Source of the DNA: Streptococcus sanguinis
Lineage (GTDB): Bacteria; Bacillota; Bacilli; Lactobacillales; Streptococcaceae
Assembly: GCF_001078705.1 (NCBI RefSeq)
Contig: NZ_CDMW01000001.1
Span: 1,419,541 to 1,483,540, forward strand
Reading direction: 5' to 3'
DNA length: 64,000 nt
Part shown: one piece after another, positions 52,650 through 61,217 of the stretch
Position numbering within the stretch: position 1 is the first letter of the stretch
Layout: every line of letters begins with the position of its first letter
Made by a program: the position numbers and the translations under genes
Notes under the pieces: model-generated
Database searches by the model: none
What the model was told of the DNA's origin: nothing
Seen by the model: only the letters and a program-made list of their open reading frames with translations

Positions 52650-54701
52650 TTAGTTTTTCTTTGTTTTCTTCAAAAGGAAGAAGACTCCTGCTAGGATAAT
52701 CAAGCCTGCAAGGCCCATGATGGTGACTTGCTCACCTGTTGATGGCAGGTCTTTTTTCTTGGCCTTGACGGACTGCTCATTTCGATACTGTACTTGGTAA
52801 ACAGAGAAATGATCGGTCGTGAAGCTGATGGTCTGGTTTTGATTAACCGTTACATCAAACTTCTCAACTTGTTTGCCATTTTCATCCAGGGCATAGACAG
52901 CATCTACTGGCAGGTCTTTGCGGACTGGAATCGTCACAAGGGTCGGACTGACTTGATGCACTGGCTGACCATTCGGATTGGTCAAGCGAATGTCATAGGT
53001 ATCTGTCGGCTGATTCTTGCTTTCCAGTTTTTGCACAGACATTTGAAGACCGGCCTTGACCAAGTCAGCATTTTTCAAGCGAATGCCCGTTGCGACATCC
53101 ACCAAGCTGTCATCTTCTACATTGACTTCCGTCCGTGTATCAGAACTGCTAGAAGTTTCTGAAGAAGAAGAACTTGACGAACTTTGAGATGACGAAGAGC
53201 TACTAGAATCTTTGCTGGAGCTAGATGGAGTGGTTTTTGTTGCTTCCTTGATTTTAGCTTCCATTTCAGCTTCTAGCTCTTTCATTTCCTTAAAGACTTG
53301 AGCTGCTCGAGCCTGTGTTTCCTCTGTAACTTTGGCTGAAGAGTCTGGCAGAGCTGCATTGGCTGCATCTAGAGCATTTTGCTCCTCAATAAAGCGGGCT
53401 TCCAAAGCTTTCCACTTGTCTTGGACAGAAGTACCAAAGAGGTCCTGATGCTTGGCCGCCATATCATAGATATGAGATGCTACCCAGTACCAAGAGTCTG
53501 GACTATAGCTAGTTGTGTTGACCTTATAAGCGTCGTAAGTATCTGTGATATTCCCATTATAAGGCAGGTAAGGTGAGAAGCGCGGGCTGCCTACCGCCAG
53601 CCACATAGTGCCACCGCCCATATTGGCTGGAACACCGTCTTTGAGCTGGAAGATATGAGCTTCCATGACATTTGGGTTGCCCAGCGGATATTTGTAAACA
53701 GGGTCTGTCGTACCGCGTTGTGGCAGCCCCTTACCATCTAGCTCCATTTGGTCCAGCGGTTTGAACTGAGTACCCTCAAAGCGATTGCGCTGCATAGCCA
53801 TGACATCTGCTACACTGATCTTTCTGTCTGTGGAGTGCATGAGATCAAAGTAAGAGTCGTTATAAGACACGGCCGCATTTGGATCTAGACTGGTGATACC
53901 CGCCCAGGCACGTGAACGATCTGCCTCTGCCATCGGTGGATTATAGGACTGTGAAATGTGGAATTTGCCGTCAATTTCTTTATAAGAGTTAGCTTGCTTG
54001 GCTACATCCTGAACACCCTTTGAGGCAATAACATTTTCTGTATCGTCAAAGTCAACACTGCCCAAGAAGAAAGTATTAGGAAAAACAGCATACTTGTCAT
54101 CTGGGAATTTAATAGCAACATATTGGTGACCAGATAGGATTTCCATATACCAGACACCGGTCTTGTCAGCAATGGTGATAATATTCCCCTCTGCTGCTCC
54201 CTGCTCTCTGACAATCTGTGCCATCAGCTCCACACCCTGACGGGCAGTCTGAACATGAGGCAGAACGACAGTTGTCAGGATAGACTCAGCCAAGCCATTT
54301 GCTACATAAGGATCCACTTTTTGGATGGCATCATTAGCCTTGGCAGAAACAGTCGCAGAAATGGAAACACCGTATTCATTGAAGCCAACCTCGTCAAAAA
54401 TACCTTGGGATGGGGTCACATCTGATACCGAAGTATACTTGTAACTTTCTGCCGGTAGGGTCCATTCAAAGTTGTTAGTTTCATCGACCAGCTTGGCACC
54501 ACTCGCATTGGTCTTTCTCGGATGAACCAGAAAGACCTTATTGTGATTGGGCTCCAAGTCCTCTGTCCGACCGTAAAGCGTTGTGCCGTCTGCCGTCAGG
54601 TCTTTCCCGACAATAAATCCTGTGCAGGCTTCGACCACTTGGAAAGGAAAGAGAAAAATGGTCGAAAGAGCTAACAAGGAACGAAACAATATTTTTTTCA
54701 T
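52650..54701 (-). CDS. Secreted, sortase-anchored C69 dipeptidase (paralogue 1)
   Basis: 683 residues, PepD-like C69 Ntn-hydrolase. The signal peptide ends ...FQVVEA just before Cys26 (CTGFIVGKDLTADGTTLYGRTEDLEPNHNK); cleavage there exposes the catalytic N-terminal cysteine. Core motifs GFNEYGVSISATVSA, EILSGHQYVAIKFPDDKYAVFPN, NPNVMEAHIFQLKD. Then a helical region (~430-500), a Ser-rich linker (~505-540), a small beta domain, and LPSTGEQ plus a hydrophobic helix and KKTKKN, the sortase A signal. It cleaves dipeptides at the cell wall. The promoter carries a cre box. Confidence 0.9.
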   Translation of the reverse strand: MKKILFRSLLALSTIFLFPFQVVEACTGFIVGKDLTADGTTLYGRTEDLEPNHNKVFLVHPRKTNASGAKLVDETNNFEWTLPAESYKYTSVSDVTPSQGIFDEVGFNEYGVSISATVSAKANDAIQKVDPYVANGLAESILTTVVLPHVQTARQGVELMAQIVREQGAAEGNIITIADKTGVWYMEILSGHQYVAIKFPDDKYAVFPNTFFLGSVDFDDTENVIASKGVQDVAKQANSYKEIDGKFHISQSYNPPMAEADRSRAWAGITSLDPNAAVSYNDSYFDLMHSTDRKISVADVMAMQRNRFEGTQFKPLDQMELDGKGLPQRGTTDPVYKYPLGNPNVMEAHIFQLKDGVPANMGGGTMWLAVGSPRFSPYLPYNGNITDTYDAYKVNTTSYSPDSWYWVASHIYDMAAKHQDLFGTSVQDKWKALEARFIEEQNALDAANAALPDSSAKVTEETQARAAQVFKEMKELEAEMEAKIKEATKTTPSSSSKDSSSSSSSQSSSSSSSSETSSSSDTRTEVNVEDDSLVDVATGIRLKNADLVKAGLQMSVQKLESKNQPTDTYDIRLTNPNGQPVHQVSPTLVTIPVRKDLPVDAVYALDENGKQVEKFDVTVNQNQTISFTTDHFSVYQVQYRNEQSVKAKKKDLPSTGEQVTIMGLAGLIILAGVFFLLKKTKKN

Positions 54702-54720
54702 AAAAATATCTCCTTTGTTT

Positions 54721-54739
54721 TTTTGTAAACATTACAAAA
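54721..54739. repeat. Dyad TTTTGTAA-ACA-TTACAAAA in the leader of C69 gene 1
   Basis: Perfect 8-bp arms, 3-base centre, between the -10 box and the start codon. It may be an additional operator; not seen at the other two paralogues. Confidence 0.45.
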
Positions 54740-54754
54740 TGAAATACTATATTC

Positions 54755-54792
54755 AGTATAGCCTTTTACTCTGGGTTTTGCAAGCGATTACA
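54755..54792 (-). promoter_or_regulatory. Promoter of C69 gene 1 with cre box over the -35
   Basis: Minus strand: TTGCAA (54778-54783), 17-bp spacer, TATACT (54755-54760). The cre TGTAATCGCTTGCA (54779-54792) fits the consensus TGNAANCGNWNNCW at every fixed position and overlaps the -35. Confidence 0.85.
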
Positions 54793-54824
54793 AAACCTTA
54801 TTTTATAATTTTCCTCAAAATTAT

Positions 54825-55646
54825 TTAAATTTCTAAATCTGTCCTATTCTCCTTCAGGACCAGTCGGTAAACTTCTATAAAGGTAGCAACGAGAAAGGCA
54901 AATAAGAAACCGACAACGATGTTAATCCGATGCTCTGTTTCGAAGAAAGGAGAGTTCCAAATAAAGTGATTGGCAACTGTTGACACGACGCACCAGAGAC
55001 CAAAGAGGCGGTATTTCTTGTAAGCTGTGGAGAAGAGAAGATAAACCCCAACGGTCACCACTGCTGTATAGAGAGTATGTGAAGCCAATCCGCCAGCAAT
55101 TCGGCCAACTGCTTCTAAGGAACCACTATATTGTCCTCCGAAAGTCACTCTGGATACATAGCCAATATCTTCTATGACTTGAAAGCCAAAGCCCGAACTC
55201 AGCCCAGCGATTAAGACTGACTCAATATCCTTGCGCCCCAAAATGTAGAGAGCGGCAAAGGCTGTCAGAGACTTGAAAAATTCCTCCGCAAAAGGAGCAG
55301 TCAGCGCATTGGTCCAATCATTGAAAACAGCTGGATCCTTGATAAAGTTAGAGTTAATAATATCAATCAAGCTATTGCCTGCAAAGCTGAGCCAGCCAGA
55401 GATAAAGGCACCTCCAAAAAGGGCTGTCCCTAGAACAATCGTCTCAACCGATAACTTCTTGGCGAGTTTTTTAATCAAGAAATAGAAAGGCAGGAAAAAA
55501 GCAGCTAAAACAGCTAAGTTCAGAACCAAGTCGCGGCCAGCTTCTAAGGTGACATCCTTCTCTGCCATGCTCCCAAGCTCAAACTGCAAGCCTATACCAG
55601 CTAGGACTAAGTAGATATAGAGAGCAATTCTTCTTGTTTTATTCAT
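54825..55646 (-). CDS. PrsW family intramembrane metalloprotease
   Basis: 273 residues with about eight membrane helices. PrsW-type catalytic motifs: PFAEEFFKSLTAF (EExxK), GFGFQVIEDIGYV (FxxxE) and conserved His in ASHTLYTAVV and TVANHFIWNS. Bacillus PrsW does site-1 cleavage of an anti-sigma factor; the target here is unknown. The frame opens at 55682 but GGAG lies 9 bases before the ATG at 55646, which overlaps the stop of C69 gene 2 by 8 bases. Co-transcribed with it. Confidence 0.86.
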   Translation of the reverse strand: MNKTRRIALYIYLVLAGIGLQFELGSMAEKDVTLEAGRDLVLNLAVLAAFFLPFYFLIKKLAKKLSVETIVLGTALFGGAFISGWLSFAGNSLIDIINSNFIKDPAVFNDWTNALTAPFAEEFFKSLTAFAALYILGRKDIESVLIAGLSSGFGFQVIEDIGYVSRVTFGGQYSGSLEAVGRIAGGLASHTLYTAVVTVGVYLLFSTAYKKYRLFGLWCVVSTVANHFIWNSPFFETEHRINIVVGFLFAFLVATFIEVYRLVLKENRTDLEI

Positions 55647-57303
55647 GACTGTCTGCTCCTTTTCTATTTTTTCCTTTGACAAGATAAATCGCTACTCCAA
55701 TGACAGTCAGCACAAAGATGCCTCCTGCAATAGCAATATCGTAGTCAAAATCTTCCAGACGAATGGTCTCCTCTGTGTCAGAGTCCTCTAACTCCTCAAT
55801 CTCCTCTAAAGCACTTGTACCGTATTCAGCCACGACCTTATCTTCAGCAATCTTCTGGATTTCCTTGAGGCGCTTAAAGACTGAATCCGCTCGCTCCATA
55901 GAATCTTTTGTCGCTTTAAGACTGGCTTGTTCTGGCTGTTCAGACAGACTAATCTGCTCCTTATCACGAGCAGGCTGCTCCTCCATCCATTGGCTTTCCA
56001 TACGCTCAATTTCACTGCGAATAGAGCCATCTTCAAATAGTTCTGGGTATTTTGCAACCAAATCATTGATTCGGCTAACAGTCCAATACCAGGAATTCTC
56101 ATTGTAGGCTGTACTCATTTCTTGATAAGGTTGAGAGGTATTGCTGATATTGCCATAGTAAGGGAGGTATGGTGCATTGCGCGGACTTCCCATAGCTAGC
56201 CAGAGAATCCCTCCTCCAGTAGAGGCAGGTAAATTATCCTTTAGCTGGAAGATGTGGGCCTCCATGACATTTGGATTGGAAATAGGATATTTATAAACCG
56301 GGTCTGCTTTGGTTTTATCTGGAATCCCTTTTCCGTCTAGCTCCATCTGATCTTGCGGTTTGAAGTCTGTTCCTTCCAATCGATTTCGTTGCAAGTTCAT
56401 CGCATCACGCAGACTAAGCTTGTCGCTGGTTGAGTGCATGAGTTCAAAGTATTCATCGTCATATTGCACATCTGCATTAGGATCCAGCGCCTTGATACCG
56501 GACCAAACCCGAGAGCGGTCAGCTTCTGCCAGCGGCGGATTATAGGATTGGGCTACATGGAAGCTGCCATTGATTTCCTTATAGGTGCCAGCATCCTGAG
56601 CTATTTTTTCCAGATCAGCTGATAAGATGGTGTTTTCAGTATCATTTTTATCTACACTACCTAGGAAAAATGTATTGGGAAAAACAGCGTATTTGTCATC
56701 CGGAAACTTGATGGCAGCGTATTGGTGGCCAGAAAGGATTTCCATATACCATACACCCGTCTTGTCAGCAATCGTCACGATATTGCCTTCGGCTGCACCT
56801 TTTTCTCTGACAATTTTAGCTAGTAGCTCTACTCCTTCTTTTGCTGTTTTCACATGAGGCAGGACTACAGAAGTTAAAGCAGATTCAGCGATACCGTCCT
56901 TAACATAAGGGTCTACTTTTTGAATATCATCATTAGCACTGGCTGAGACTGTCGCAGATATAGAAACGCCTTCCTCATTAAAACCGGCCTCATCGAAAAC
57001 TCCCTGCTCTGGTGTCACATCCGGTACCGCTGTATACTTGTAGCTAACAGCTGGCAAATCAAAGCTAAAGCCATTGGTTTCATCTACGAATCTATCACCA
57101 GCCTTGTTATACTTGCGCTCCCGTACCACAAAATTCTTGTTGTGGTTGGGTTCCAGGTCCTCTGTTCGACCATAGAGAGTCGAACCATCCGTCGTCAAAT
57201 CCTTGCCGATAATAAAGCCGGTACAGGCTGAGACAACCTGAAAAGGAAAGAGTGTAAGAAGCATCAAGGCTGGAATAGCCCAACTGAAAAATTTCTTTTT
57301 CAT
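55639..57303 (-). CDS. Secreted, membrane-anchored C69 dipeptidase (paralogue 2)
   Basis: 554 residues. Signal peptide ends ...FQVVSA before Cys27 (CTGFIIGKDLTTDGSTLYGRTEDLEPNHNK). The core is very similar to paralogue 1 (GFNEEGVSISATVSA, EILSGHQYAAIKFPDDKYAVFPN, NPNVMEAHIFQLKD). The C-terminus differs: a short acidic stretch, one membrane helix (IAIAGGIFVLTVIGVAIYLV) and a basic tail, with no LPxTG, so it is membrane-bound rather than wall-linked. The promoter carries a cre box; the PrsW-like gene overlaps its end. Confidence 0.9.
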   Translation of the reverse strand: MKKKFFSWAIPALMLLTLFPFQVVSACTGFIIGKDLTTDGSTLYGRTEDLEPNHNKNFVVRERKYNKAGDRFVDETNGFSFDLPAVSYKYTAVPDVTPEQGVFDEAGFNEEGVSISATVSASANDDIQKVDPYVKDGIAESALTSVVLPHVKTAKEGVELLAKIVREKGAAEGNIVTIADKTGVWYMEILSGHQYAAIKFPDDKYAVFPNTFFLGSVDKNDTENTILSADLEKIAQDAGTYKEINGSFHVAQSYNPPLAEADRSRVWSGIKALDPNADVQYDDEYFELMHSTSDKLSLRDAMNLQRNRLEGTDFKPQDQMELDGKGIPDKTKADPVYKYPISNPNVMEAHIFQLKDNLPASTGGGILWLAMGSPRNAPYLPYYGNISNTSQPYQEMSTAYNENSWYWTVSRINDLVAKYPELFEDGSIRSEIERMESQWMEEQPARDKEQISLSEQPEQASLKATKDSMERADSVFKRLKEIQKIAEDKVVAEYGTSALEEIEELEDSDTEETIRLEDFDYDIAIAGGIFVLTVIGVAIYLVKGKNRKGADSHE

Positions 57304-57350
57304 CAGTTTCTCCTTTGTATATTAATTGATAAAATATTTATCGCATATTT

Positions 57351-57388
57351 AGTATACTATTCTCTTACCATGGTTGCAAGCGTTTCCA
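57351..57388 (-). promoter_or_regulatory. Promoter of C69 gene 2 with cre box over the -35
   Basis: Minus strand: TTGCAA (57374-57379), 17-bp spacer, TATACT (57351-57356). The cre TGGAAACGCTTGCA (57375-57388) matches the consensus and overlaps the -35 as in paralogues 1 and 3. Confidence 0.85.
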
Positions 57389-57527
57389 AAATCTCTTCTA
57401 CTGCCTAAAATGAATAAATTCCCCTAGGAAAAAATTACTCTAGCTCTATACCTAGCAGCCCCACCAAGTCTCTTGTATAAATTTCCATAGATTTATATCA
57501 AGCTGTATAAAAATTTTTTTGTAAAAG

Positions 57528-57552
57528 AAAAAAGCCAGATAAAATCTGACTT
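57528..57552 (-). terminator. Terminator downstream of pepO
   Basis: Minus strand GTCAGATTTTATCTGGC hairpin followed by TTTTTT. It lies about 150 bases after the pepO stop, beyond two other hairpins. Confidence 0.7.
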
Positions 57553-57556
57553 TAAA

Positions 57557-57599
57557 GACACGTGGCTGCGGAGGCACAACCCGCAGCCGCGCAAGTGTC
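57557..57599. repeat. Long GC-rich hairpin downstream of pepO
   Basis: CGTGGCTGCGG (57561-57571) pairs with CCGCAGCCGCG (57581-57591; one wobble), extended outside by GACAC/GTGTC across a 3-4 base bulge. No T-run adjoins it. Unexplained; possibly an mRNA 3' stabiliser or part of a small RNA. Confidence 0.55.
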
Positions 57600-57705
57600 G
57601 CAGGAAAGAATGGATAGGAGAAAAAGAACAAACTTCTCTCCTATTACCAAACTGGTTGTGCTTCATAGCTTAGATTATTTTATCGTCTTCTCTAGACAAG
57701 CAATC

Positions 57706-59721
57706 TTACCATACGCTGACCCGCTTATCAGGAGCCAGATACATGGCATCACCTTCTTTAATTTCTGGATAGGTTTCATAGAAGGCCTCTACATTTTTGA
57801 GTTGCTGGTTGACCCGCAGTTCGGACGGAGCATGAACATCCACCTTCAAGAGAAGTTGGTTAAATTGCAGACTGGCCTTGCTTCTCCAGATATTGGCATA
57901 GTTTTCAAAGTAATTCTTCAAGTCTGCATCTGGATATTTCTTTTTCACAACTTCGAGAGTAGCTGAAAGTCCACCCGCATCGGCTACATTTTCTGTTACC
58001 GTAAGCTTGCCGTTGACCTTGCCGCCGTAGATTTCAATACCATCCCACTGCTTGGTAACAGCTTCAATTTTCTTGTCAAAAGCTTTCTTATCTGCTTCTG
58101 TCCACCAATTGTTCAAATTCCCCTCTTCATCAAAGTTTGCACCGTTTGAGTCGAAGGCGTGAGTAATCTCGTGACCGATAACCATACCGATACCACCATA
58201 GTTCTTTTCCATTTCTTGCTTAACATCAAAGAATGGATTCTGCAGGATTGCGGCTGGGAAGTTGATACTGTTATTTTCCTGTGAGTAGTAAGCGTTGATA
58301 TCATAGGAAGGCATCAGCCACTCGGTCTTGTCTACTGGCTCAGAGAAGTGCTCAACATCATATTGATGTTTTGCCTGACTCAAAGCAATTGCATTTTCAA
58401 AGAAGGATTTTTTATCATCTACTTTTAAGGCCTTAGTCACTTCGCGAACTTTTTCAGGATAGCCGATATAGAGTTTCATCGTATCCAGCTTCTTGACTGC
58501 TTTCTGCTTGGTTTCTTCTGACAGCCATTCGTTTTTCAGCATTCGTTCCCGATAGACTTCCTTGATATCTTTGACCATTTGGGTCACTTCTTGCTTGGCT
58601 TCCTCACCGAAATATTTGCGGCCATAGTAAAGACTGAAGACATCTGAAAAAGTTCCTGTTGTCAGATCGTATGCTGCATCTTCTTTTGAAGTTGCTTCCT
58701 TAGTACCTTGCAAGGATTTTTGGTACTCTGCAAAAATCAGCCGATAGTCATCGGTTAGAAAACTAGATGCTGATGCTGCCTGCTTCACAAGCATCCAAGA
58801 TTTGAGCTTGGCAAAGTTCTTGTCGTTGACTACTTTGGCAAAATTTTCATAATACTTAGGGTTAGGTACATTGACATCACCAGCTTCCTGGCCTAGATAG
58901 TCATTGATAATATCGTGAAACTTAAAGGTATCAGAGTAGGCATTGATGTCTTCTGCCGTCTTAGGATGGTGGAGATTTTTAATTTCCGAAGCTTCTTCAT
59001 TGCTTTGGGCATACTTGGCCAATTCTCCATCAAATTCTAAGGCTTCTTTGACAATCTTTTCGTTGTCTTTTTCACTATAGCCCAGCTTTTGCAAGGCTTC
59101 TTTGAATGCTTTTTCCAGCGGATCCATCATCCTTTTCTTAGCACCTTCATCTTCATAGTAGCTCTTATCCGGTAGCATAAGACTTGGACTGGACAGATTC
59201 ACTTGTTTCTGATTGGTATTTTCTAGGTTAGAACTAATTTCAAGGGTAAACGGCAGTGCTAGACCACGCTTTTCCCAGTCAACAGCCTTGCTAGCTAGGT
59301 CCTTCAGGTCGGACAAGTCTTCAATTTCCTTGAGATAGGACTTGAGAGGGGATAGGCCATCCTTTTCCCGCTGCTTGAAGTCAGTAGCCTGCTGGTAGTA
59401 TTTAATAAACTCAGGCATGCCTTCAATCGTTGACTCTTCTTTACCAGAGACTAGATTTTTGACATCCGCCTTCATCTTATCCTTGACCTGCTCGTTCAGT
59501 TCATAAAACACACCATTAGACGGCTGGTCGCTAGGGATTTCTGCCTTTTCCAGCCATTTTTTATTGATGGCTTGATAGTAATTGGTCCTCACTGTGGCAT
59601 TCTTATCGACCGGTGTCTCCTGAGGGACAAATGTCTTATAAGCCCAGTAGCCACCGGCAGCTAAGATTAGGCTGGTCACAGTCAACGTAGAAGTTAGAAT
59701 GATTTTCGTTCTTTTCTTCAT
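57706..59721 (-). CDS. pepO: M13 family metallopeptidase PepO, membrane-anchored
   Basis: 671-residue neprilysin-like endopeptidase. An N-terminal hydrophobic segment (~9-28, ILTSTLTVTSLILAAGGYWAY) without cleavage motif anchors it outside the membrane. Zinc site GHEITHAFDSNGANFD (HExxH) and the third ligand in ENVADAGGLSA; NAYYSQENNSINFPAAILQNPFFD is the family substrate-binding segment; ends in VSVW. The frame opens 18 codons earlier, but AGGAGG precedes the ATG at 59721. Cleaves extracellular peptides; pairs functionally with the C69 dipeptidases around it. Confidence 0.94.
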   Translation of the reverse strand: MKKRTKIILTSTLTVTSLILAAGGYWAYKTFVPQETPVDKNATVRTNYYQAINKKWLEKAEIPSDQPSNGVFYELNEQVKDKMKADVKNLVSGKEESTIEGMPEFIKYYQQATDFKQREKDGLSPLKSYLKEIEDLSDLKDLASKAVDWEKRGLALPFTLEISSNLENTNQKQVNLSSPSLMLPDKSYYEDEGAKKRMMDPLEKAFKEALQKLGYSEKDNEKIVKEALEFDGELAKYAQSNEEASEIKNLHHPKTAEDINAYSDTFKFHDIINDYLGQEAGDVNVPNPKYYENFAKVVNDKNFAKLKSWMLVKQAASASSFLTDDYRLIFAEYQKSLQGTKEATSKEDAAYDLTTGTFSDVFSLYYGRKYFGEEAKQEVTQMVKDIKEVYRERMLKNEWLSEETKQKAVKKLDTMKLYIGYPEKVREVTKALKVDDKKSFFENAIALSQAKHQYDVEHFSEPVDKTEWLMPSYDINAYYSQENNSINFPAAILQNPFFDVKQEMEKNYGGIGMVIGHEITHAFDSNGANFDEEGNLNNWWTEADKKAFDKKIEAVTKQWDGIEIYGGKVNGKLTVTENVADAGGLSATLEVVKKKYPDADLKNYFENYANIWRSKASLQFNQLLLKVDVHAPSELRVNQQLKNVEAFYETYPEIKEGDAMYLAPDKRVSVW

Positions 59722-59777
59722 GAGTTCCTCCTTGTATATTAAGTAAAATATAATTGACTTTTTTATTTTACTCATTT

Positions 59778-59806
59778 ACTTTAACATATTCTTTTTTCCT
59801 CGTCAA
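59778..59806 (-). promoter_or_regulatory. Probable pepO promoter
   Basis: Minus strand: TTGACG (59801-59806), 17-bp spacer, TAAAGT (59778-59783). No cre box seen here, in contrast to the three C69 genes. Confidence 0.45.
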
Positions 59807-60043
59807 CAGAAAACTGAAGGTCTGGAAAAAATTGCCGCAAGAGGAGAGAATAAGGTCGTTCAGTCTGCTTTTAAAAGTGATCTGCTCTAGACTCACACTT
59901 AAAGAAAAACTAAAGTTTTCTACCAGCTGTCCTGTTGCTTCCAGCTCTTTTCTCTCCCCCTTGCACTTTCTAGTATAGCCTCCAAACTTCAGATATTTCT
60001 CAAGAAATTCTAAAATATTTCTAAAGTTTTTCACTAAAATAAA

Positions 60044-60075
60044 AAAGACTGGGACAAAAATTCCTCAGTCTAGCT
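60044..60075 (-). terminator. Terminator downstream of the tehB-like gene
   Basis: Minus strand AGACTGAGGA...TCCCAGTCT with TTTTTTA after it. Confidence 0.6.
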
Positions 60076-60102
60076 TTATTATGTTCAAAAAATATTGAGG
60101 CT

Positions 60103-60122
60103 GAGACAATTTAAATTGTCTC
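60103..60122. repeat. Perfect 20-bp palindrome
   Basis: GAGACAATTT joined directly to AAATTGTCTC, flanked by GGCT/CCAGACC giving further imperfect pairing. The same GAGGCTG-type flank occurs in the terminator at 15992-16031, so it may belong to a dispersed intergenic hairpin type of this genome. Confidence 0.6.
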
Positions 60123-60200
60123 CCAGACCTTTTAAACCAGAACCTCAAAATAAGTTGGTAAAGCTAAATTTTCAAAAATTTAGTTCTTTCCTACTGTCTC

Positions 60201-61064
60201 CTACTGAACCTTTTTAGCCAGCATCGTCGCAAAGCGCAGCTGAATTCGATTGCCGTTTTCATCACGGCGATGGAGGTGACCAGGATTTTCATTGTACTTA
60301 ACCAGCTCCCAGTCTTTGTAATATTCGGCAAGCTCATCTTCCTTAAAAGTAAAAGGAAAAGGCATAGAGCATGGGAAGTCTTCTGTATCCATAGCACAGA
60401 CGATGAGATTGTAGCCACCAAGCGCTGTATGTTCTTGCATATTTCGGATAATATACGGAATCCGATCCGCCTGCAGGAACATAAGGACAACGGTGGAAAC
60501 GATCAAATCATAAGTCTGGGTCAGACTAGCTGAGTTAATGTCGTAGCTACCCACTGGCAGATCTAAACCCTCCTGCTCCACAATGCTGCGTAAAATCTCC
60601 AGTGCCAGCTCATTCTGATCTACAGCCGTCACTTCAAAGCCCTGCTTGGCTAGAAAGAGAGCATTGCGACCTTGACCACAGCCCAAATCAAGCGCCCGCC
60701 CTGGTCGGACTGTCTGCATGGCTTCCAAAACCTCTGAGTGCACTGGATTGCTGCCGTATTTCTTTGGGAAATAATCCTCAGGCCGACAGTAAAACTCCAA
60801 ATACCACTCTAGGTCATCCGTCAAGGCTTCGACCCGATGCCAAGCTTGGGGTTGGGCAAAAGGATTGTCCTGACCAGCCTCAAAGATGTGCTCAGCCAGC
60901 TCCTCACCCTCCTCTGACATCTCGACAAACTTAAGACGTCCCTTGAGAACAGTGATTTTGCCCCAAGTTCCCTCTTTGGTATTGTGCTTTCTCTTTACCG
61001 CTTCTGGCATTGTCTCAGCCGTCCACAACGGCATGCGTTTATAGGCTAGCAATTCTTCTGTCAT
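60201..61064 (-). CDS. tehB: TehB-like SAM-dependent methyltransferase
   Basis: 287 residues: an N-terminal DUF1971/cupin-like domain (YKRMPLWTAETMPEAVKRKHNTKEGTWGKI, FVEMSEEGEELAEHIFEAGQ) and a class I methyltransferase domain with SAM motif ALDLGCGQGRNALFLAKQGFEVTAVD. Such two-domain TehB proteins are linked to tellurite and related resistance by methylation; the physiological substrate is not known. The frame opens 26 codons earlier, but the ATG at 61064 with AAAGGA upstream matches the family start. Confidence 0.87.
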   Translation of the reverse strand: MTEELLAYKRMPLWTAETMPEAVKRKHNTKEGTWGKITVLKGRLKFVEMSEEGEELAEHIFEAGQDNPFAQPQAWHRVEALTDDLEWYLEFYCRPEDYFPKKYGSNPVHSEVLEAMQTVRPGRALDLGCGQGRNALFLAKQGFEVTAVDQNELALEILRSIVEQEGLDLPVGSYDINSASLTQTYDLIVSTVVLMFLQADRIPYIIRNMQEHTALGGYNLIVCAMDTEDFPCSMPFPFTFKEDELAEYYKDWELVKYNENPGHLHRRDENGNRIQLRFATMLAKKVQ

Positions 61065-61173
61065 AAAAAATCCTTTCTCTGAAAGCCAAGCTCCGAATAA
61101 TCTAACTGTCTTTATCATACTCGAAAAGCACAGACTTGACAAGTGTTAAATTGAACGGACTTCCCTGCAAAAA

Positions 61174-61205
61174 AGAAAGAACTGGCTGATTGACCAGTTC
61201 TTTCT
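61174..61205 (-). terminator. Terminator of C69 gene 3
   Basis: AGAAAGAACTGG and CCAGTTCTTTCT form a 12-bp perfect stem, followed on the minus strand by TTTTTT. Confidence 0.85.
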
Positions 61206-61217
61206 CACATAGGAAGT

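Larger units (their letters stand above)
57304..57705. other. 402-base gap between C69 gene 2 and pepO
   Basis: Holds the C69 gene 2 promoter (57351-57388) and, on the pepO side, three hairpins: 57528-57552, 57557-57599 and 57613-57645. No protein-coding frame supported. The G+C-rich hairpin at 57557-57599 stands out against its AT-rich surroundings. Confidence 0.5.
59722..60200. other. 479-base gap between pepO and the tehB-like gene
   Basis: Contains a probable pepO promoter (59778-59806), about 230 bases without recognisable content, a terminator-like hairpin (60044-60075) and a GAGACAATTT/AAATTGTCTC palindrome (60103-60122). The minus-strand frame across 59768-60034 has no ribosome binding site or family character. 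Confidence 0.5.

Noticed and set aside
57562-57966. 134-codon plus-strand frame
   Set aside because: Antisense to pepO and across the hairpin cluster; no ribosome binding site and no family similarity.
59768-60034. 88-codon minus-strand frame in the gap upstream of pepO
   Set aside because: No ribosome binding site, low-complexity composition, and it covers the likely pepO promoter.
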